This document shows, piece after piece, positions 21,191 through 30,065 of a stretch of 64,000 nt of DNA. The translations under genes and the position numbers were made by a program. The stretch is from Bradyrhizobium murdochi (lineage in GTDB: Bacteria; Pseudomonadota; Alphaproteobacteria; Rhizobiales; Xanthobacteraceae), in contig NZ_AXAU01000026.1 of NCBI RefSeq assembly GCF_000472965.1, positions 9,099 through 73,098 of the forward strand. The letters are read 5' to 3'. The notes under the pieces were generated by a model. It was not told the origin of the DNA. It did not search any database and worked only from the letters and a program-made list of their open reading frames with translations. Numbering within the stretch: position 1 is the first letter of the stretch; each line of letters begins with the position of its first letter.

Positions 21191-21505
21191 GTGAAGCGCG
21201 GCAGTCGTGCTGGTGGTCGTTCCGAGCGAACTGGGACGGCCACGGCCGGCGTAGTCGTACAGGCCGACAAATTCACCAAGGACTTGTCGACCGTGTTCGT
21301 CTGTCCACTCTCTTCTGACGTCCAGGAAGGGTTGTTGCTCAGGCCCATCACTGAAGCCAAGCCTTCGAATGGGCTTCGTGTTCGTTCACAAATTATGACA
21401 GACAAGATGATCGCGCTGCGACACGATCGTGTCCGGAGCATCATCGGCTAAATCGATTCCAAACAGCTCGATCGTGCGCTGCTCGTCGTCCTCGGCGCGC
21501 GATGC
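21191..21505 (+). pseudogene. MazF/PemK-family toxin pseudogene
   Basis: From GTG 21191 the frame reads MKRG, then residues 5-20 become a non-family stretch, and VVVQADKFTKDL onward is good MazF. The +1 frame from 21204 encodes VVLVVVPSELGRPRPA, the expected MazF strand and RPA motif with its catalytic Arg, so two small indels (net minus three bases) have shifted this segment out of frame. A TAA at 21449-21451 then stops it early, where in-frame IDSKQLDRALLVVLGA follows. The ribonuclease should be inactive. Confidence 0.7.
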
Positions 21506-21636
21506 TCCGCCGAATGCAACGCACAATCAGATGATCTTCGAATGAGAGGGTTGCCTTCCACCGCATTGCGCGACGACGCCAAATAGGCCACCATTATCCC
21601 GCGCATACAAATAACAGCACACGCGCAAGGAAACGC

Positions 21637-22872
21637 ATGGGCAAGGCCTCCGGTTCATCCTACGGCTGGGTCGTCGTCGCCGTAGGCGCGCTGATGACCT
21701 GCGTCGCGTTCGGCTCGATGTTGGCGCTCGCGGTGTTTCTGCAACCGATTTCGGAGGCCATGGGATGGTCGCGCAGCGGCGTCTCGGCGGCGGCGACGAT
21801 CAACTTTCTCGCGATGGGATTGGCGGCGTTCTTCTGGGGCACGCTGTCCGACCGGTTTGGCACCCGCATCGTCGTCCTGTCTGGCACACTGCTGCTCGGC
21901 GCCGGGCTGATCGGCGCGAGCCAGGCCACCAGCCTGTGGCAATTCCAGTTGGCGTTCGGCGTCTTGATCGGGATTGCGGCCGGCAGTTTCTATGCGCCGA
22001 TGGTCGCGGTGGCGAGCGCCTGGGTCGAACAGCGCCGCAGCCTCGCGGTGGCGCTGGTGTCGGCCGGCATGGGCGTTTCGCCGATGACGGTCGCGCCATT
22101 CGCAAGCTATTTGATCGCGTCCTATGACTGGCGCACGGCGATGCTGATAATCGGCATCGTCGCCTTGGCGCTGTTGATCCCGGCCTCATTGCTGGTCCGA
22201 CGGCCGCCGGAGCCGTCAACGCCTGTTGCCGCCCATGGGACGGGCGCGCCTGACGGGCAGTGGACGGTCGCGCAGGCGCTGCGAACGCCGCAATTCATCA
22301 TCCTGGCATCCGCGCATTTCGCCTGCTGCGCGGCGCATTCGGGGCCGATCTTCCATCTGGTGAGCTACGCCATGATCTGCGGCATCGCGCCGCTGACCGC
22401 GGTCACGGTCTACAGTCTCGCCGGCTTCTCCGGCCTCGGCGGCCGTTTGCTGCTCGGCTTGCTGGCCGATAGCTTCGGCGCCAAGCACGTTCTGGTCGGC
22501 GGCCTGTTCGTCCAGGCCTTGGCGATCGCAACCTATCTCGCGGTCGGCCAGCTCGGCGAGTTCTATGCCCTGTCGGTTGTCTTCGGCCTCGCCTATGGCG
22601 GCGTGATGCCGTTATACGCGGTGCTGGTGCGCGAATATTTCGGTGTACGCATCATGGGCAGCATGTTCGGCGCCGTCTCTGCCTTTGCCAGCCTCGGCAT
22701 GGCGCTGGGGCCGCTGGCCGGCGGATGGGTATTCGACGCCTTCCACGGCTATAGCTGGCTCTATGTCGGCTCTTTCACGATCGGCATGGCCGCCGTCGCC
22801 ATAGCCTTGAGTTTCCCGTCCGCCAAGCGACCGCCGCAGCCGTCGCTCAATGTCGGTCGCGCGGCGGCGTGA
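21637..22872 (+). CDS. MFS transporter
   Basis: A 411-residue 12-helix major facilitator. The A-motif-like GTLSDRFGTR follows helix 2 and a second, LADSFGAKH, follows helix 8. Its form (YGWVVVAVGALMT start, SYDWRTAM loop) resembles the monocarboxylate/oxalate-formate antiporter branch. The substrate is not inferable. It is a single gene downstream of the toxin remnant. Confidence 0.82.
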   Translation: MGKASGSSYGWVVVAVGALMTCVAFGSMLALAVFLQPISEAMGWSRSGVSAAATINFLAMGLAAFFWGTLSDRFGTRIVVLSGTLLLGAGLIGASQATSLWQFQLAFGVLIGIAAGSFYAPMVAVASAWVEQRRSLAVALVSAGMGVSPMTVAPFASYLIASYDWRTAMLIIGIVALALLIPASLLVRRPPEPSTPVAAHGTGAPDGQWTVAQALRTPQFIILASAHFACCAAHSGPIFHLVSYAMICGIAPLTAVTVYSLAGFSGLGGRLLLGLLADSFGAKHVLVGGLFVQALAIATYLAVGQLGEFYALSVVFGLAYGGVMPLYAVLVREYFGVRIMGSMFGAVSAFASLGMALGPLAGGWVFDAFHGYSWLYVGSFTIGMAAVAIALSFPSAKRPPQPSLNVGRAAA

Positions 22873-22894
22873 CAACGCGAGGGCGAACGATTGC

Positions 22895-23809
22895 CTATGC
22901 CTTTGATGCGATTGCGGGGTCGGCCGTAACTTCGCGCCTATCCTGCGTTTGCTTGAGATTGTTCTTCGCCCAGGCATCCAGCTTTTCGATATAGACTGTC
23001 ATGCCATGGTCGGCGATGTTCTGAAATTGGCCGGTTCTGACCCAGGCAACCATTCCCCCAATCGTTCGCCAGATCTTCTGCGGCCAATTCGGCGACCGCC
23101 GCACCGGGGCAACGCCCAGTTTTCCGAAATGCCGGGTGTCGCCGACGTGGCGGTAGCCAAGGATTGCCGGAGGGATCGCCGGCACAAGGTCGACACCATT
23201 GGTAATCCGGTAGAGCGGAGCTTTGACATACATGTCGAACGAGGCGTCACCCGCTCGAGGACAGCCAAAAGTGTAGCAAGCCGCGACACAATCGCGAACT
23301 GTCGCATCCTCGTCGTTGGCCAATTCTGCGGTAGCCATCAACGCCAACGCACCACCAAGCGAGTGACCGGTAATGTAAATCGGACGCGGCTTCACCTTGA
23401 TGACGCGCTTGACGATCTCGAACATGGCGTCGCGGATCGGCCAGTAGGCCTGGAAAAACCCTGTGTGAACACGCGTGCCGCCCTGCAGCGCAACGAACCG
23501 GGCATTAACATTGGTTTTCCAGTCGAGTTCATCCTCGGTGCCGCGAAATACGACAACGATGATATCGTTGCCTTCGACGATGTAACCGGCCGTGCCGGCT
23601 TCGCGGTCGATCAGGGCGCGGCAGTCGACAAATCCTTGCTTGCACAATTCCGTGCTGAACGCCTTGAACGTGGCATCGTCGATGTCGAAGTCGTTGTAGG
23701 CGCGATAGGCCAACTTGGCCATCAGCAATGCTGTACGATCCGAATAGGCGGCCCGGAAGGTCGGGATATTGTTGAGATCTTCAGGTTCGAAAAGGCTGAT
23801 ATCTGCCAT
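22895..23809 (-). CDS. Class 3 lipase-family alpha/beta hydrolase
   Basis: A 304-residue protein with the lipase nucleophile elbow GHSLGGALALMA (S150) and the class-3 strand before it (IIVVVFRGTEDELDWKTN, about residues 83-100). A candidate acid is the Asp in NGVDLVPAIP and a candidate base is the His in NIADHGMTVYIEKL. No signal peptide is evident at MADISLFEPEDLNN, so it is probably cytoplasmic or exported by a specialised route. The substrate is unknown. Confidence 0.8.
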   Translation of the reverse strand: MADISLFEPEDLNNIPTFRAAYSDRTALLMAKLAYRAYNDFDIDDATFKAFSTELCKQGFVDCRALIDREAGTAGYIVEGNDIIVVVFRGTEDELDWKTNVNARFVALQGGTRVHTGFFQAYWPIRDAMFEIVKRVIKVKPRPIYITGHSLGGALALMATAELANDEDATVRDCVAACYTFGCPRAGDASFDMYVKAPLYRITNGVDLVPAIPPAILGYRHVGDTRHFGKLGVAPVRRSPNWPQKIWRTIGGMVAWVRTGQFQNIADHGMTVYIEKLDAWAKNNLKQTQDRREVTADPAIASKA

Positions 23810-23980
23810 TTACAACTCCCCTGCCGTACCTCGACTATAGCCCGTTCCGTGACTTGGCGCACCTGTGGTTGTAGCTATCATTATCCGCATGACCCACACC
23901 ATTCCACCGCCGGCTTGATCCACGATGGCTGATGGGTCACCATCGCGAGTACGCAAGAACAAAAGAATGCGAGGAAACGC

Positions 23981-25153
23981 ATGAACAGGCAGCCTAGCAT
24001 CGACCTCGTGGAACGCGCGCGGGCGCTGGCGCCATTGATCATGCGCGAGGCCGACGAGACCGAGCGGACCCGCCGCCTGACTTCAGTGGTGACACAGGCG
24101 CTGATCGAGAACGGGCTTTACCGCGCGCTGCTGCCGAAGAGTTTTGGCGGCGCCGAGGTGCCGCTTGAAACGTTCATGCAGATGCAGGAGGAAGTCGCCA
24201 AGGCGGATGCCTCGACCGCATGGTGCCTCGGCCAGTGCAGCGTCTGCGCCATGACCGCGGCCTATCTCGATCCCGATGCTGCCAACGAGATCTTCAACGT
24301 CGCACCCGGGATTCTGGCCTGGGGCGCGATCAACCACGAGGTGCAGGCGGTTCCCGGCGGCTACACGGCCAGCGCGCGCTGGGATTTTGCCTCCGGCTCG
24401 CGGCAGGCAAGCTGGCTCGGCGCCCATGTCCGGGTCGTCGAAGCCGACGGCACGCCGCGGCGCAAGCCGGACGGTTCGCCGGAGATTCGCACCATACTGT
24501 TTCCGGTAACCAGCGCCACGATGCACGACGTCTGGGACGTAATCGGCCTGCGCGGCACCGGCACCGATTCCTATTCGGTCGACAATCTGTTCATCCCGGA
24601 AAAGCTCGCGGCGCTGCGCGACGATCCGGCGGCGCTGCGCGAGAACGGGCCGCTGTACAAGCTCTCTACCAACATGGTTTTCGGCATGGGCTTTGCGGCG
24701 ACCTCGCTCGGCGTCGCCCGCGCCACGCTCGATGCGGCGATCGAGCTTGCCCGGGGCAAGACACCGCAAGCGTCAAAGGCGATGCGCGACAATAACGCCG
24801 TGCAGGGGCTGATCGGGCGCACCGAGGCACAACTGCGCGCTACCCGCGCCTATCTCTATGCCACTGCAGCGGATGTATGGCATGAACTGTCGCAAGGCGC
24901 TGTTATCACCGAAGCCCATCGCGTGGCGCTGCGCATCGCCTCGACATGGACGATCCATCAATCGGCCGCCGTGGTCGACACCGCCTATCACATGACGGGC
25001 GCAACGGCCGTGTTCAATGCCAACAAGTTCGAGCGCCGATTTCGCGACATGCACGCCATCGCGCAACAGATCCAGGGCCGTGACGCCCATTACGAGGATG
25101 CCGGCCGGGCGATCCTCGCGGGCAATCTCGACGCACCGCCGACGACGCGATGA
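23981..25153 (+). CDS. Acyl-CoA-dehydrogenase-fold flavin monooxygenase (group D type)
   Basis: A 390-residue protein of the acyl-CoA dehydrogenase superfamily. The pattern LLPKSFGGAEVPLETFMQM, the ADASTAWCLGQ stretch and a C-terminal YHMTGATAVFNANKFERRFRDM region fit the hydroxylase branch (HpaH, HsaA, DszC) that uses reduced flavin from a partner reductase. No reductase gene is adjacent, so the partner would be elsewhere. A dehydrogenase role is possible. Confidence 0.72.
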   Translation: MNRQPSIDLVERARALAPLIMREADETERTRRLTSVVTQALIENGLYRALLPKSFGGAEVPLETFMQMQEEVAKADASTAWCLGQCSVCAMTAAYLDPDAANEIFNVAPGILAWGAINHEVQAVPGGYTASARWDFASGSRQASWLGAHVRVVEADGTPRRKPDGSPEIRTILFPVTSATMHDVWDVIGLRGTGTDSYSVDNLFIPEKLAALRDDPAALRENGPLYKLSTNMVFGMGFAATSLGVARATLDAAIELARGKTPQASKAMRDNNAVQGLIGRTEAQLRATRAYLYATAADVWHELSQGAVITEAHRVALRIASTWTIHQSAAVVDTAYHMTGATAVFNANKFERRFRDMHAIAQQIQGRDAHYEDAGRAILAGNLDAPPTTR

Positions 25154-25313
25154 AGCGGCTGGCGCGGCCGCCACGCAAGGGACTCGGCTCCGAACAGCGA
25201 TCAGGCGCTCGCAAGACCGCGCGCGAGAGCTAGGCGCTTCGTTTTCACTTCCGCCGGCTTGCATCCTGCTTTAGGTTCTCCAATGGAAGCTGGCAGGATG
25301 CGCTGACATTGCA

Positions 25314-25781
25314 ATGAAGAAGGCGGCACGGAAGCAAACTGCAAAGCGCATCGCCAAACGGCCACGCGCTGCCACCCGCGACACTGCGGTGGAAGCGGTC
25401 TTCGAAGCCTATCCCAGCCCGGTCAAAGCCAGGCTGCTGGCGCTGCGCCGGCTGATTTTTGACACCGCAAAGACCACCGAGGGCGTCGGCTCCCTGGAAG
25501 AGACGCTGAAATGGGGGCAGCCGAGCTATCTCACGACCGAGAGCAAGAGCGGCAGCACGGTCCGGATCGACCAGGTGAAGGCGGAAATCGGCCGCTACGC
25601 GGTCTATTTTCATTGCCAGACCGATCTGGTCGAGACCTTTCGCGAGCTCTATCCGGAACTGCGCTATGGCGGCAACCGCAGCATTCTGCTCGACGCCGGT
25701 GACAAACTCCCCGAGGCCGCGCTGCGCCACTGCGTGGCGCTGGCGCTGACGTATCATGCGAGGAAGCGGAAAGAGAGATGA
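25314..25781 (+). CDS. DUF1801 domain-containing protein
   Basis: A 155-residue protein with a Lys/Arg-rich N-terminal tail (MKKAARKQTAKRIAKRPR) and a DUF1801 domain (KARLLALRRLIF..GSLEETLKWGQPSYLT). DUF1801 proteins are small iron-sulphur-independent domains of unknown function, often stress associated. No catalytic motif is known. It is a single gene followed by an R1 palindrome. Confidence 0.75.
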   Translation: MKKAARKQTAKRIAKRPRAATRDTAVEAVFEAYPSPVKARLLALRRLIFDTAKTTEGVGSLEETLKWGQPSYLTTESKSGSTVRIDQVKAEIGRYAVYFHCQTDLVETFRELYPELRYGGNRSILLDAGDKLPEAALRHCVALALTYHARKRKER

Positions 25782-25802
25782 CCCTCATTCCGGGATGGCG
25801 CG

Positions 25803-25925
25803 CTAGTTCTACTGCGTCATTGCCCCTCATGGTGAGGAGCGCGAAGCGCGTCTCGAACCATGAGGCCCCATCTGTGGCCTACATCCTTCGAGACGCCCGC
25901 CCTGCGGGCTCCTCAGGATGAGGGG
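25803..25925 (+). repeat. Palindromic repeat family R1, copy B
   Basis: Outer CTAGTTCTACTGCGTCA leads into CCCCTCATGGTGAGGAGCGC, then GTCTCGAACCATGAGGCCCC, and the far side CTTCGAGACGC..CCTCAGGATGAGGGG. The CCCCTCAT/ATGAGGGG ends are inverted. It lies between the DUF1801 gene and the stop of the EAL protein. Confidence 0.85.
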
Positions 25926-25961
25926 TTTGAGCTAGCACCAGACCCCGATGACGGCTGCGCC

Positions 25962-27779
25962 TCACGCCACCAGCGCCGCACCCGCTGGCGCGCTCCAGTT
26001 GCCTTGCGTCTTCAACAGACTGACAATCTCCGCATTGGGCCGTGCGCGGCTGAACAGGAATCCCTGCCCCTCGTGGCATCCCTCGTTGCGCAGGCAATTT
26101 ACCTCGGCCTCGCTCTCGACGCCTTCCGCCGTGATCGTGACGCCGAGGCCCTTGCCGAGGCTGATGATCGAACGCACGATCGCCTGCGCGTCCGGATTGG
26201 CGGCGAGGTCGCGCACGAAGGACTGATCGATCTTGATCTTGTCGAATGGAAAGCTGCGCAGGTAACTCAGGCTGGAATAGCCGGTGCCGAAATCGTCCAT
26301 CGAGATGCGAACGCCGAGCGCGCGCAGCGCATGCAGGGTCGCGAGCACCTCACTGCTCTTTTCCAATAGCAGCGTTTCGGTAATCTCAAGCTCCAGGCGC
26401 TTCGCCGGCAGGCCGGACTGCTCTAGTGTTTCCACGACCAGCGACAGCAAATTGCCGACACGGAACTGCAGCGGCGACAGATTGACCGCGACGCGAACGT
26501 CGTCGGGCCATTGCGCCGCATCCGTGCAGGCGCGGCGCAGCATCAAACCGCCGACGGCGTTGATCAGCCCGGTCTCCTCCGCAACGGGGATGAACTCGGC
26601 GGGCGAGATCATGCCGCGCTCGGGATGGGGCCAGCGCACCAGCGCTTCGAAGCCGGTGATGCGCCCGCTCGAAAGATCGACCAGCGGCTGGTAATAGGGC
26701 CGCAGCGCATCGGTGTGCACGGCCTCGCGCAGCTCGGTTTCGATCTTGCGGCGGGTCTGGGCGCGCGCATCCATCCCGGCCTCGAAGAACGAGAACGTGC
26801 CGCGGGAATCGTTCTTGGCGCGCGACAATGCGAGGTCGGCGTTCTTCAGCAGTTTCTCCGACTCATCGCCGTCGCCGGGCGACATCGCAATGCCGATGCT
26901 GGCACCGATCACGACCGAATGCCCGTCCAGAAGATAGGGATCGGCGATCGCATCCAATAGACGCCTCGCCATGAACACGGCATCCTCGGGTCGCGTTACC
27001 CCGCTCTGGATGACGGCGAATTCGTCGGAGTCGAGCCGGGCCAGCGCATCTTCCTCGCGCAGGATCGACCGCAATCGCTTGGCGACGCCGCGCAGCAGCT
27101 TGTCGCCGATGCCGTGGCCGAGCGTATCGTTGACCGCCTTGAAATGGTCGAGGCCGAGCACGAGCACCGCTACTTTCTCGGCGTTGCGGCGGCTGCGCAG
27201 CAGGATGTCGTCCATCTGCTGACGGAGCAAATTACGGTTCGGCAGCCCGGTCAGGCCGTCATGCTGGGCCATGAACGTCAGCCGCGCCTCGGCGCGCTTG
27301 CGTTCGGTGGTGTCCATCAGCGCAAGCAGGACCGCAGGCCGATCGCCGTAAACAAGCTGACGCGAATAGATCGCCAGATCGATCAGCGCGCCGTCGGCCC
27401 TGACATGCTTCCAGGCGTGGGCCGCGCGCTCGTCGCCGGCGTGTTCGCCCGCCCAGGGTGGCTCGACGTCGAAGGCCTGCAGGTTGCGGATCGTGAGCTT
27501 CTCGAATTCACTGCGGCTGTAACCGTAGTGCTGGATCGCAGCGTCGTTGACGGCGAGAATTCGTTCGTCACCCAGCGCGCAGACGATCATCGGAACCGGA
27601 TTGCTGTCGAACAGCAGCCGGAACGAGGCCTCGCGCTGTTTCAACTCGGTGATGTCGACGCGTAGTCCTATGACGCCGCCATCCCTGGCCGCAGCGGGCT
27701 TTGCGGGCCGGCCAGGAAAACGGACAATCGACTGTTTCGGCTTCCTGGCAGCTTTTGGCTTCTTCTTCCGCATTACCAC
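25962..27779 (-). CDS. PAS-GGDEF-EAL protein, probable c-di-GMP phosphodiesterase
   Basis: A 605-residue signalling protein. Residues 35-45 look like the end of a PAC motif after a basic tail; a PAS domain follows (about 50-170), then a GGDEF domain, then EAL. The GGDEF signature reads RLDSDEFAVI, so both catalytic glycines are lost and diguanylate cyclase activity is unlikely. The EAL side looks active: FEALVRW, NLSPLQF, EITETLLL, DDFGTGYSS, KIDQSFVRD and EGVES are all present. It probably breaks down cyclic di-GMP and may use the GGDEF part for GTP sensing. Confidence 0.88.
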   Translation of the reverse strand: MVMRKKKPKAARKPKQSIVRFPGRPAKPAAARDGGVIGLRVDITELKQREASFRLLFDSNPVPMIVCALGDERILAVNDAAIQHYGYSRSEFEKLTIRNLQAFDVEPPWAGEHAGDERAAHAWKHVRADGALIDLAIYSRQLVYGDRPAVLLALMDTTERKRAEARLTFMAQHDGLTGLPNRNLLRQQMDDILLRSRRNAEKVAVLVLGLDHFKAVNDTLGHGIGDKLLRGVAKRLRSILREEDALARLDSDEFAVIQSGVTRPEDAVFMARRLLDAIADPYLLDGHSVVIGASIGIAMSPGDGDESEKLLKNADLALSRAKNDSRGTFSFFEAGMDARAQTRRKIETELREAVHTDALRPYYQPLVDLSSGRITGFEALVRWPHPERGMISPAEFIPVAEETGLINAVGGLMLRRACTDAAQWPDDVRVAVNLSPLQFRVGNLLSLVVETLEQSGLPAKRLELEITETLLLEKSSEVLATLHALRALGVRISMDDFGTGYSSLSYLRSFPFDKIKIDQSFVRDLAANPDAQAIVRSIISLGKGLGVTITAEGVESEAEVNCLRNEGCHEGQGFLFSRARPNAEIVSLLKTQGNWSAPAGAALVA

Positions 27780-28361
27780 GCTCTACTCGCACTCTGCGTG
27801 CAAAGTTTTCAGATAAGTCTCTGAAAAAAAGTATCTATTGTCGCAGAAACTACTACCTCGCGCGCTCATGCGTAGCCTGACAAAATGGCACGCACACGCT
27901 TTGCGTGTACAAGCTCGGCGCGGACCGCCGATACGCGGGGACAAAATCGACGTGCGGCCACCAAGCAAAGCTGCTCGCGCGGCGAATGCACAAGGAATGC
28001 GCGAAACGCCGAACGTGCGCATAAATGTCAGCAACGACCGAGAGAGTTATCGCGCGGTTAATACGACCACGTGCAACCCTCGTTCAGCACAGCGAAGATG
28101 CCGCGGCTTGCGCTTCCGGTACCACGTCGTGATCAAGTCATCCGCTTACGTGCGCGAGGAATCGAGCGGTGAGCCGCGGTGATCAAGTCGGCCAACATCG
28201 AGTTGCAGTGAGGGCAGGCGTGAATTGCCCCCGATGCGGATGTTGCGCGGATTGTTGCGCTGGCGTGGGGGCCACGCAATTGTGCTAGCCGCGCCTCTCC
28301 CCTGTTGCCGATTTCATGCTACGTTTGCGCGAATTGAGTGATCACTGAACTCTCTGGTCCG
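27780..28361. other. 582-bp non-coding gap between the EAL protein and mepA
   Basis: No convincing gene on either strand. Two copies of GTGATCAAGTC lie near 28128 and 28179, about 50 bp apart in the same orientation. The part nearest 27780 is AT-rich (AAAAAAAGTATC) and should carry the promoter of the minus-strand EAL gene. Short open frames here lack family similarity or a ribosome site. Confidence 0.45.
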
Positions 28362-29342
28362 ATGAACCCTCGCCTGTTTCTGATCCCCCTCATAGCCTTG
28401 CTAGCCGCCGCCTATGCTGCAAGCGCATGGGCGCAGGACAGAGGCACGGTCAACCCGAAACCGTTGCCGCCGCTCGCCAATCCCAATGATCCCAGTATCG
28501 CCGCCAAGGAACTGTTCGGCCGCAAGGTGCTGCCGACGGCAATGCCGACGCGCGTGCACGGGTTCTATGCCCATGGCTGCATCGCGGGCGCGGAAGGGCT
28601 GCCGATCAACGGCGATACCTGGCAGGTGATGCGGCTGTCGCGCAATCGCTATTGGGGCCATCCCGACCTGGTCGCGCTGGTCAAGCGGCTGGCCGCAAGA
28701 GCGCGCCGGGACGCCGGCTGGCCCGGCATATTGGTCGGCGACATGTCGCAGCCGCGCGGCGGGCCGATGTTGACCGGGCATGCCAGCCATCAGGTGGGGT
28801 TAGATGCCGACATCTGGCTGACGCCGATGCCGAACCGGCAATTGTCGCGCAACGAGCGCGAGGAAATGTCGGCGGTGATGATGGTGCGCAACGACCGCCT
28901 CGACATCGATCCGCAGACCTGGACGCCGACGCATCTTGCCGTGATCCGCGCCGCGGCGCTGGAGCCCAGCGTGCAACGCATCTTCGTCAATGCCGCGATC
29001 AAGAAAGCGCTGTGCCGCGAGGCCAAGGGCGACCGCGGCTGGCTCCACAAGGTACGGCCGATGTACGGCCACGACTATCACTTCCACATCCGCATGAAAT
29101 GCCCGCCCGGCGCCAGCGAATGCGAAAGCCAGCCCGAGCCGAACGAGGGCGAAGGCTGCCAGCCCGCCGACCTTGCCTACTGGTTCAGCGACGCGGTGCT
29201 GCATCCGAAACCGCCGAAAGTGCCGCCGAAGCCGAAGCCGCCGATGACGATGGCAGCGCTGCCGCCCGCCTGCAAGACGGTGCTGACCGCGCCGGATGCC
29301 AAACACGAAGTGTCAAGCAGACCCAGCGGAGAACAACGATGA
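28362..29342 (+). CDS. mepA: Penicillin-insensitive murein endopeptidase
   Basis: A 326-residue periplasmic LAS-type zinc peptidase that cleaves D-Ala-meso-DAP crosslinks. The signal peptide is MNPRLFLIPLIALLAAAYAA with AWAQ cleavage. The zinc and catalytic motifs are GHASHQVGLDADIW and HDYHFHIRM. Start ATG 28362; the frame is open upstream to 28338. The C-terminus is Pro/Lys-rich (PPKVPPKPKPP). It overlaps the next gene by four bases (ATGA). Confidence 0.93.
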   Translation: MNPRLFLIPLIALLAAAYAASAWAQDRGTVNPKPLPPLANPNDPSIAAKELFGRKVLPTAMPTRVHGFYAHGCIAGAEGLPINGDTWQVMRLSRNRYWGHPDLVALVKRLAARARRDAGWPGILVGDMSQPRGGPMLTGHASHQVGLDADIWLTPMPNRQLSRNEREEMSAVMMVRNDRLDIDPQTWTPTHLAVIRAAALEPSVQRIFVNAAIKKALCREAKGDRGWLHKVRPMYGHDYHFHIRMKCPPGASECESQPEPNEGEGCQPADLAYWFSDAVLHPKPPKVPPKPKPPMTMAALPPACKTVLTAPDAKHEVSSRPSGEQR

Positions 29343-29863
29343 AGATTTGGCCCCTGATTGCATCGATCGCATTCGTCACGAGCGTACACGCACAGACCCC
29401 TTATGCAGGAATGCAGACGCGCTCGATCAAGGCGCTCTCCGAGCAGCAGATTTCCGATCTTGGCGCCGGCCGCGGAATGGGCCTGGCGCTCGCGGCCGAA
29501 CTGAACGGCTATCCGGGGCCGTTGCACGTTCTCGAGCTTGCCGACAAGCTCGAACTCTCCGCCGAGCAACGCGCCAGCATGCAGCGCCTGTTCGATTCCA
29601 TGAAGGCCGAAGCGATGCCGTTGGGCGCCAAGCTGATCGAGCAGGAAGCCGAACTGGACAAGCAGTTTGCCACCCGCACCGTCACGCCCGAAAGCCTGAA
29701 GGCGTCCACCGCGGCCGTTGCCGCCACGCAAGGGATGCTGCGCGAGACCCATCTGAAATATCACTTGTCGACCGGCAGCATTTTGACCCCGTCGCAGATG
29801 ACCAGATATGCGGAGTTGCGGGGTTACGGAAGTGGCGGGCACAAACGACACCATCACCATTGA
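29339..29863 (+). CDS. Spy/CpxP-like periplasmic protein
   Basis: A 174-residue protein with signal peptide (MKIWPLIASIAFVTSVHAQ) and a Spy/CpxP-like helical body (ADKLELSAEQRASMQRL, later ILTPSQMTRYAEL, the LTxxQ-type motif). It ends in a His tail (HKRHHHH) suited to metal binding. Relatives are periplasmic chaperones or metal sensors. The start overlaps the mepA stop, so the two are translationally coupled and may serve envelope maintenance. A GC hairpin follows. Confidence 0.78.
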   Translation: MKIWPLIASIAFVTSVHAQTPYAGMQTRSIKALSEQQISDLGAGRGMGLALAAELNGYPGPLHVLELADKLELSAEQRASMQRLFDSMKAEAMPLGAKLIEQEAELDKQFATRTVTPESLKASTAAVAATQGMLRETHLKYHLSTGSILTPSQMTRYAELRGYGSGGHKRHHHH

Positions 29864-29868
29864 CAGCC

Positions 29869-29897
29869 CGGCTGCACCTTGCAAGCCGGTGCAGCCG
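29869..29897 (+). terminator. Putative hairpin terminator after the mepA-spy pair
   Basis: CGGCTGCACC (29869-29878) is perfectly inverted by GGTGCAGCCG (29888-29897) around a nine-base loop; the tail CCTTTACCTCCTTT is pyrimidine-rich. It separates mepA-spy from modABC and probably reduces read-through. Confidence 0.6.
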
Positions 29898-30065
29898 CCT
29901 TTACCTCCTTTCCCATCCTGACTATTGTCAGGGCTGGCGATATCCCGATCGACCGCAAGTCTTTCGGGGAATACCGGAACGGCGCTTCCGATGGTCGCCT
30001 TACCCCAACCAACGCCTGTCTTGCGCGCGGCAAATCGCAGCTCGCAATCATGCATGGAGCGCCCG

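Noticed and set aside
21191..21451. The 86-codon frame read as an intact MazF toxin
   Set aside because: Residues 5-20 lack family similarity, while the +1 frame restores the expected strand and RPA motif; a stop also removes the C-terminus.
29864..30065. Molybdenum-cofactor riboswitch before modA
   Set aside because: The leader lacks recognisable conserved core segments of that RNA; only an ordinary hairpin after the previous gene is seen.
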